From NCBI GenBank assembly GCA_049999765.1, contig JBNGIQ010009069.1, positions 1 through 64,000 of the forward strand: 64,000 nucleotides of DNA. Reading direction: 5' to 3'. Under the pieces are notes generated by a model. It saw only the letters and a list, made by a program, of their open reading frames with translations. It was not told the origin of the DNA and ran no database searches. This DNA is from Phaeoceros laevis. Taxonomy: Eukaryota > Anthocerotophyta > Anthocerotopsida > Notothyladales. This document shows, in pieces, positions 57,594-64,000 of the stretch (position 1 is its first letter; every line of letters begins with the position of its first letter). Made by a program: the position numbers and the translations under genes.

Positions 57594-57736
57594 CAACCTG
57601 AAACTGATTCATCCGGGGCACAAGGCCACTTTGCACACAGAAATCTATGACTCCCAGACTAGGGAGTGGACGTTGGGAGCGCATGTCCAGCACCAGGGCA
57701 CATACAACTTCTACTCACTGCGGAGCGGTGTCTCAA

Positions 57737-57798
57737 GGAGCATGGCTTATGTCCTACGAGGACAAGGGGAGCATGGTTTATGTCCTATGAGGACAGGC
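57737..57798 (+). repeat. 31-bp tandem duplication within F-box remnant
   Basis: Two copies (57737-57767 and 57768-57798) share ggagcatgg-ttatgtccta and -gaggaca-g, differing at about three positions. The length is not a multiple of three and shifts the frame. Confidence 0.85.
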
Positions 57799-58317
57799 TA
57801 GTAACTGCGGCAAATTCAGCATCTGCGAGTACGATGTGGAAAATGACACGCTCATTCAGACAGTCACATGGGCTTCTCTTCCTGGACTTGGAGTGCGTTG
57901 GCCATGGTCCGACAACATTCCCTTCCAGGTGCAGGTGAGAGCGGACTGTAAACATAGGGCGACCACGCATCTTATCCAAGCTTATCGGCAACAGGTCGGA
58001 GACGAGGCTACGACCCACCACCTTTCCAAGTGTTTGCTTGGGACCCATCTCTGGAGCTCTGGACTCTCAAGATGGAGGTCCGAAGCATTGCAGATCAACC
58101 GGCAAGGAACAGTAAGCTTCTGCCTGGTCCATGGGAGGGGAAATTGGACTCGGCAGCAGTGCCAGAATTCCTTTTCGGTCATCCAGCCCTGATCCGACAA
58201 ACCAGGGCTGGCAAGGTGTTGAGTTCCAATTTGTCGGTGACAGTGTGCCAAACAGATTCAGTTTGTACTTTTGCAGGGTGGCACTGCACCTTGAAGGCCC
58301 GGAAGAAGGATTCTTAG

Positions 58318-59707
58318 TGGATTTCGTATCACACTCTTGGGTTTTGCTTCCTTCCCAACCTTAATGCCCAACCTTGAGTAGAAGGCGGGGGAAAGGCACC
58401 TTCCTTAATTAGAGCATCTTGTAAATAGAGTCTTGGCTAAATCACGGGACAAAAAGATATGTTGGGTCCACCGAGACCTACCTTCCATAAAAAATTCTGT
58501 TGACCTATCTCCTATCTGGGCATATTGTCCAATGTCCATATACCCAGCAATCGTCCTTCCCTCAAACAAATTAGCTTCTTGCACTTAAAAAGGAAATGTT
58601 GCCAAGTCCTGCAGACCCAGCATAAAGAGTCCTAAAGACCCCCTTCTCAAAGAGGAAGATTCAACAGAAGTTCTTTCAGCTCCATACTGACCTTTTAGTT
58701 CAACTCTACAGAACCAACCACCCATAATTTAAAGTTTTCTTCAGGCAAACTCGGTAAACTTTGCCGCAATGCCGCATGGGATTGCAGGAAATGATAGAAA
58801 ATGGCAACGCACTCAAAAACATATAGCATCGTCATCATTGCAACTATCATGCCCCTTTGCATTTGCTGTCGGGTTGCTGCATGCCCTAAGAGACAAACCC
58901 AGAATCGATCCTGGTAGGATCGGCGGACCTGGAAGTCCAGTAGATAGATTGCTAGGCACCCTTCGACCTGGTGCCTTTAGGCCAAGCACTCCTTCCGAAA
59001 GATACGAGGCTACTTTTGGCCCTTGAACACAAGATGAATGTAAGTTCTGGCAAACTTCTGGGCTTGGGGCATGGCCCTCCATGCTGTCTGCACCAAGGTG
59101 AGGTCGGCACATGGGCATGCCCCATGAAGCATGAGAGCATGGATGGGAGTGGAATGCAGCAACACGCAGAAAAGCTATGTGTGTAACAAAATGTCATAAT
59201 GGTCTAAGGGCCTGTCAATAGTTTTCCACCACCATGCCATGCGAGGCATCACATCCCCCCTTGCAAAGCTAGATGCCCCGCATGAGCCTGCATGTCGGGA
59301 TGGACCATCCATATTTGGGACATATTGTCTTGGAAAGATCATACTTGCAGAGGGCGGAAGGGTGGCCAGTGTGGCTTATCAAGAGTGTACAGGCCAAGGG
59401 AGAACCTGGCCTAATAAAAGCATCCCTACAGCTAAGCCTATCCCACCATATTATTGCTCCGGTGAAATTTGACTCGACAAGTCACAGACTGCTCATTTCT
59501 TCGAGAAAGGATAGCAACCTTTGCGCTTACTCCCTTCGTCTTCAAGTTACGCGTACAATAGCCGCGGGCAACTCGGGGACACGAGCCCTCTGATCATAAA
59601 TCCGACCACAAGAGTCGTCTTAGCTTGCAGGCAGCAGCCTCGGCAATCTCAGCAAGCTCACAAGTGGCATCCTCGGCATCTATCCTCGGTGATTAATTGG
59701 ACTGCAG
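58318..59707. other. Intergenic, no supported gene
   Basis: About 1.4 kb of short, interrupted open frames on both strands. Some minus-strand pieces (for example QQNFLWKVG) vaguely recall plant LINE 3' regions, but not well enough to annotate. The last 100 bp lead into the small membrane protein gene. Confidence 0.4.
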
Positions 59708-60205
59708 ATGGGCGATTCAGGCGGGGGCATCACACTCGACGGCACAGGCATCACAACTGACCTGACAGGATCCTCATACGATGGGCACGGCAGCCCCAGC
59801 GTCGGGTTCATCATCGGCATGGTGTTCTGGAACATTACAACGACAGGCGGGCTAGTTGGTGTGCTGTGCTGGCTCTACAAAACCATTTTCGAAACCGATG
59901 AATTTTTCAAGAGCAACTCCGAAATCGTATGGCTTTCGTTCTTCACCCTGGTGTGGGTAGGAATTGGTAGCATCCCAGGCATCATTCTCACCTCAAAGAG
60001 CACCCACGTAGGCGGCTTCATTCTGGGGCTGGTCAATTTGAGCTGTTCAGGGATCCCGGTGCTGGTGTTTCTGCTGGCTGTCATTGTCAACAAAGCACGC
60101 CTGCATATGGCTGCCAGTAAAGCGTCCCGAATTCAAGCTGCGAGAGATCTGCCAGGATTGGGGGGTCCTCCCTCAAGCGTCCCAAGTGCCATTGCCAATT
60201 GCTAG
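59708..60205 (+). CDS. Small multi-pass membrane protein of unknown function
   Basis: A single frame of 165 aa. After a Gly/Thr/Asp-rich soluble N-terminus (about 30 residues) come three clear hydrophobic segments: about 32-57 (SVGFIIGMVFWNITTTGGLV and onward), 73-96 (IVWLSFFTLVWVGIGSIPGI) and 101-127 (GGFILGLVNLS to LLAVIVNKA). A basic then Pro/Ser-rich tail follows. I do not recognise the family. The clean alternation of hydrophobic and polar segments and the strong ATG support a real gene; the membrane is unknown. Confidence 0.65.
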   Translation: MGDSGGGITLDGTGITTDLTGSSYDGHGSPSVGFIIGMVFWNITTTGGLVGVLCWLYKTIFETDEFFKSNSEIVWLSFFTLVWVGIGSIPGIILTSKSTHVGGFILGLVNLSCSGIPVLVFLLAVIVNKARLHMAASKASRIQAARDLPGLGGPPSSVPSAIANC

Positions 60206-60784
60206 GCACAGGGCTAGCTAGATCATAGTTGAGCTCGCCGGAGAACACAAATCCGCATAGGCCTGTGCAGTTGTAAGCTTACGCAGGATCTGGTCCTTCC
60301 TACAGCATGTAAAATATGACAAATTTCAAAGTTTAGACTCCTCCTAGAATTGAGGCTGAGTCTCGACAGAGCTGGCGAAATCGTGTAAAGTACTATGATG
60401 GAAAAGCCAACAAGGTGGTGGATATCGATGCTAACAAGAAATGCCGTCAGTTCAATTGCGAGTGCTGAGAAATTGGCAAACAGTGTAGTCTGCAATGACC
60501 AGTCGAAGCTGAGATACTGGAGACAACATCGAATTCGAAGACTTGCAAGTCTATCACACAGCTCACAGTTTCCTGTCCTGACGAGTTGTCATATTTGGCA
60601 CATGTATGCATCCACCACCAAGGTTTTCTCGCACCCAATTCAAACTCTGAAGTCATGAGCTTGGAGGGCTCTGGCTTCCTCCAGGCAGGTTCGTTTCCCG
60701 AGGAAGTTTTAGTTCTGGACAGCTTCATTAGCTAGCATACATGTCTGGATCCTAAGGCTGCTGCAAGTTTTCATTGGTGCTTCT
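60206..60784. other. Intergenic, no gene seen
   Basis: 3' flank of the small membrane protein gene; no coding signal. Confidence 0.45.
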
Positions 60785-61060
60785 AGACAACATTTGCCAA
60801 GTAGCATTGATCACCCTTTTGCACCTGGCCATGGGCGTAGCCCGAGATCATGGCAGTTCGAAAAAACTAAATTTAAACCATGTCGCAAAATTTGCTCATA
60901 GAGGGGGTAGGTAACATCAAAGCTTCCACATTTCGTACTGAACAGCATCTCCTAGCACATTACCAAGCTAATCTGCCGCGAATCCTGTGTCCAGTGTGCC
61001 ACGGTGTAACCTAGACAGCTAACGTGTTTGTGCAGGCCTGTGTAATTCGAAGGCCAGGCC
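60785..61060 (-). pseudogene. Decayed PPR fragment
   Basis: The minus strand has, in order, LHKHVSCLGYTV (L-motif like), MLFSTKCGSFDV (S-motif like, compare MYAKCGS) and, after a frame change, AMISGYAHGQVQ (P-motif start). Stops and shifts separate them. This is a fragment of one PLS triplet and cannot be functional. Confidence 0.6.
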
Positions 61061-62736
61061 TGGCATGCGCAGATTCCTTTCACTATGCGTAGCCTCGAGG
61101 TCGTTTATGTGACCCAAAGTGCATGATTCTTTGCAGGCATCCTCGGGATATTGCTGGAGAGTCAACATGATCAGGAATGTGAACGTGCAAGCAGTCGCGG
61201 TTCGTCACTTTGTTGCTGGGAAAACAAGGATGGCAAGAGAAAACGTATGCTTTCCTGGTTCTGGTCTGGTCTGACAGATGGAAGCTCAAAGAGGTAACTG
61301 CGCTGGTACGCTGGCATTTATGTATATAAGCTTGCTGCATCTAACAAGCCACAAGACGATGCTTGTCATCTCCCCTCCTTTTCTATCGATCTCTACTAGG
61401 AACTGCTAGGCATCCCCTTTTAAAGAACTCGAGAGAGTTGCTTATTGGGAAGAAAAAGAAAAATATGCTTCCTAAGGGCAAACAACTACCTTCTACCGTT
61501 AGAGGGTGATTGCAGCCCTGCAGGGTTCCAAGTCAGTCTCTGGTGAAGCTTGTTCATGATGTTGACTGGCCATGGCGGTGATGAGCCTTCAGGTGTCTTT
61601 GGGAACTACAAAAGGCTGCTCCAAAGAAGCGGACGGCATACCTCAACCTTGAGTTCAGACTTACATGCTGGTCACCCTCACCCATTACTTCTGAATCCGC
61701 GAAAGCCACATTTCAAGACCAAGGCGAAAGAAGGGCATTGCACAGGGAAACCACTCTCCTCCCATACGGTAGTTCTCATGTTTCTTAATGATCAAATGAC
61801 GGATACACAAAATGGTCATTCAGTCTGCTGGGAACTCCGAGTTCCTGACTGACAGCGCTTTTTGATGTCACGTTCTGAAACCTCTTCAAATCACGTTTCT
61901 GTTCATATTGCAATCCCCGACACAAAACCCCACTGTTAGTGGCCATACATCTCAATACTGAGCAATCTCCGACTAGGAATTTGTGGTCGGTGCTCTTTGG
62001 GTTACGAGTGTCTGATTTGTCTGCTCAGACTTTAGAAGTGTGGCAGCTGGTAAGCTGATCAATATCTACAGATCCCTTGCATAGCTTCAGCCCGACGCAT
62101 TGGCCTCCCTTCACTACACAGAACAGCGCCCACCAAGAAATAAATTTTCGAAGGGGCCTCCAAAACGGCCTCCTCTGCATCACAGTGTTTTGCGAGTGCC
62201 TTGCGACCTCTTCTCCTTCTTTCCCACTGATATCCATTGTTTCAGAAACATCCCCCCTCTAAAAACCTTTGTCTCACTCCCAATGACCAAGCCAGGAATC
62301 ACCGAGACCTCATCAGGTCCTCTTACAAGAAAGGGAAGTAGAAACTTCACTCACAGACTCGAAAAGAGCTGCCTTGTACCTGACTCACGGGCCCTCATCC
62401 ACAACCTCACAAGGACGAACGGCATTTGAACCTACTATTTTTCCTCCCTCTGATAGTCAAGCATCTCTGTCCACAGCTGACAGAGAAGGAAAATGGGCTT
62501 CACTCCATCACCCGCCCAACTCAACAACAAGAACCAACCTGTTGATTTACAAGATTATTCACTAGCAGGCAAAGCAGGACGGGCTTCGCACTGATTATCC
62601 GGAAGCACTTATGCCCACAACAGATCACTACATTGCGCCGAGATGCCGGTGCACACACACACAACTCCTCCAGCTACATCATCTTTATTCCACAGGCTGC
62701 CACCCACGGATCTTTTGTTATTGCCTCAGCCTAAGG
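61061..62736. other. Intergenic, no gene seen
   Basis: About 1.7 kb with short open frames only, none with recognisable domains or convincing splice structure. Confidence 0.45.
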
Positions 62737-63394
62737 TCAATTCCTGAGAAGCACAGTAGACTGAGGGCGGGGCTGCCTAAAGATCCACGTCAGACCGGGG
62801 GTGAAGTTGAAAGACATCCTCATCCAGCTGGGAAACAAGCCCGCAAACCCGATGGCCGGAGGAGGATGCTGCACCACAGGAGCAGGAGGGGGCAACGCCA
62901 GCATCACCGGCGCAGGCGCGGTGAGCTTCATCCACAGCCTGTGCAAGAACTGCGTGGGTTGCTCCCGCTGCACCACCGTCGGCTGCAAGTAGGCCCGCGC
63001 AGCCATCTCCACCATATTGTTCCTGATGGGAGGCCGCTCGCCATACCAGCTGATCTGGTGCTGCCGCAGGCCAGCAGGAGTCCCGTCCCAGCTTCGGCTC
63101 CTCCGAGACACGGCCCCGCGCGGGATGAGGTCCCGCAGACTGGTGTAGGCCAGAGGCGCGGCCCCGGCCTGGAAATTGCTGAGCTCCATGGCCATCATCT
63201 CCCGCTCCTGGACGAAGAGGGGGTACAAATCCTCGTCCCCGCCGCTCTCTCCCGCAGCAGCACCGCCCCGCAGCAGCGCCCACACCTTCCTCCCGCTAGC
63301 CTTGAAGGACAGGCTTCCACAAGCCCAGCTGCAGCACCCCACCCGTCCCTGAACAGCAATTGCGTGTATCCCCTTTCTTCCCTTCCCTCCCTTG
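62737..63394 (-). CDS. Terminal exon of an uncharacterised plant protein
   Basis: The minus-strand frame is open for about 219 codons from an acceptor (TTCTTCAG at 63395) to a stop at 62737. It has no suitable ATG near its start, so a 5' exon lies further upstream (above 63400). Motifs such as YTSLRDLIPRG, QISWYGERPPIRNNMV and MAARAYLQPTVV recall an uncharacterised plant family with an 'SW-E-P-(K/R)N-LV---A-AYLQP' pattern. This is from memory and carries no functional assignment. The N-terminal part is Cys- and Lys-rich. The plus strand is also open here (62611-63426), but it is Arg/Pro-rich in the way of a reverse frame. Confidence 0.5.
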
Positions 63395-64000
63395 CTGAAG
63401 AATTATATCTGGAGCAGCGTCCTTGAGTACTCGGCGTGTAGCTACCTGTCTCTCAGCAGCGGGCAGCAGCCACAACAATCGGCGTCGGTCCTAGCCGCGG
63501 TGAGAGCTGCTCCTCCCCAGCAATGCGCCAATGTCAGAGCTTGCAGCGCAACTGGAAGCAAAATTCGTCCTCGTCGACCGTAAGTCCGTGCTTGTGATGT
63601 TTGTCGTGGTTGGTGCGTGGGGCTCCCGCCGGTTGACGTGAATGCATGGCCCAGGCAACAACAACAACAATCTCCCCTGGCTCTGCTGCAATGCAAGCAG
63701 CTGGCTACCGAGCTACGGCTGCTGCTACCGCCAATTCCCCCTGCTGCCTAGTCGGACAAAAATAAGAGCAAGGAGGGAGGGAATTGAGCGACTTGCTGGC
63801 CAGCGCTAGCTAGGCTTGCTTGCTAGCTCCTTCCTTGTCAAAACCTAGCACGGCAAGAAATCAATCAAGCAAGGAAAGGGTGGAGGGAGAGCGGAAGAGG
63901 GAGCGAAAAGGAGGCGGATCGCAAATCCTGGATTGCTAGGATGGAAGAAGAAGAGAAGGCAGAAGAAGAAAAGGCGGGGCGGGGCGAGAGGGAGAGCTAC
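63395..64000. other. Upstream region of the terminal-exon gene
   Basis: Probably holds an intron and the 5' exon or UTR of the minus-strand gene. The last 150 bp are purine-rich (GA repeats), as in many plant 5' regions. No exon could be fixed. Confidence 0.35.

Larger units (their letters stand above)
56456..58317 (+). pseudogene. F-box (kelch-like) gene, disrupted
   Basis: The first frame (56456-57129) has a basic, Ala-rich N-terminus and an F-box at about residues 189-224 (ADALPEELIGQIL, then ARCVCKAWNQ). A donor at 57130 and an acceptor before 57194 would join in phase 0 to GLNSQGGLVAVQEGAGKYRI, typical of the domain after plant F-boxes. The reading then meets stops at about 57370-57415. 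Coding resemblance resumes at about 57554 (SSSYKIVRVVCNLK, then TEIYDSQTREWTLG), continues after a 31-bp duplication (GAWFMSYEDRLV), changes frame again to KFSICEYDVENDTLI, and again to FQVFAWDPSLELWTLKMEV. At least two frame changes, plus a repeat and foldback insertion at 57420-57553, indicate a pseudogene. Extra introns could rescue part of it. Confidence 0.65.

Noticed and set aside
58318-59700. Possible decayed LINE (minus-strand pieces such as QQNFLWKVG)
   Set aside because: The pieces are short, in several frames, and no reverse transcriptase or endonuclease motif is present. The resemblance is too weak to annotate.
62611-63426. Plus-strand open frame of 271 codons overlapping the terminal-exon gene
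   Set aside because: It is dominated by Arg, Pro and His, as reverse readings of GC-rich coding sequence tend to be. The minus strand in the same interval has more protein-like motifs and a splice acceptor.

Overview
This is nuclear DNA of a land plant. The evidence is four full-length organelle-type PPR genes (one ending in a complete DYW domain), two wall-associated receptor-kinase-like genes, plastid proteins (DiT1-type dicarboxylate carrier, MPBQ/MSBQ methyltransferase), an A-type cyclin, and GT-AG introns. Genes are dense and introns are short: most of those I could place are about 65-170 bp, with some up to about 330. With so many PPR genes this fits a compact non-seed-plant genome (bryophyte or lycophyte) better than a seed plant. 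That is inference from architecture; no species can be named.

Layout. 1-2.6 kb: decayed Ty1/copia DNA on the minus strand, with an LTR, primer-binding site and broken gag, cut by a second, 107-bp LTR. 3.4-13.2 kb: two giant PPR genes arranged head to head. 13.6 kb: tRNA-Thr(TGT). 14.6-19.7 kb: a 17-exon GBA2-type glucosylceramidase (minus). 21.1-23.2 kb: an unrecognised multi-exon gene (plus). 23.5-24.2 kb: an HSPA12-like relic. 24.3-27.8 kb: a third PPR gene (minus), divergent from a small single-TM protein gene (plus). 29.3-32.3 kb: WAK-like kinase (minus), divergent from SLX1 (plus, 32.6-33.9 kb). 34.7-37.3 kb: PTAR1-like gene (minus), divergent with 95 bp between start codons from mitochondrial ribosomal protein bL34m (plus). 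38.9-40.6 kb: DiT1. 41.5-42.9 kb: VTE3. 44.1-46.4 kb: a second WAK-like kinase, then a 123-bp tandem repeat and an isolated 5S rRNA gene. 47.7-50.7 kb: PPR-DYW (minus). 51.2-52.2 kb: NSE1. 53.2-55.8 kb: cyclin A. 56.5-58.3 kb: an F-box gene broken by repeats and a near-perfect inverted duplication. 59.7 kb: a small membrane protein. 60.8-61.1 kb: a PPR fossil. 62.7-63.4 kb: the last exon of an uncharacterised gene.

Functionally this is an ordinary euchromatic mixture with no pathway cluster. Two themes recur. One is organelle gene expression (four PPR genes, bL34m). The other is genome maintenance and cell cycle (SLX1, NSE1, cyclin A). Several neighbours are divergent pairs with very short shared promoters.

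The most unusual signals are four. First, the two giant PPR proteins carry a repeated, acidic insertion of about 13-17 residues in most of their L motifs. Second, the F-box locus holds an inverted copy of its own coding sequence, forming a microRNA-like foldback. Third, SLX1 ends in three tandem SUMO-interaction-like motifs. Fourth, the GBA2 gene has a GC-AG intron. Exon models below were built by hand from splice sites, reading phase and family similarity; no alignment or transcript evidence was available.
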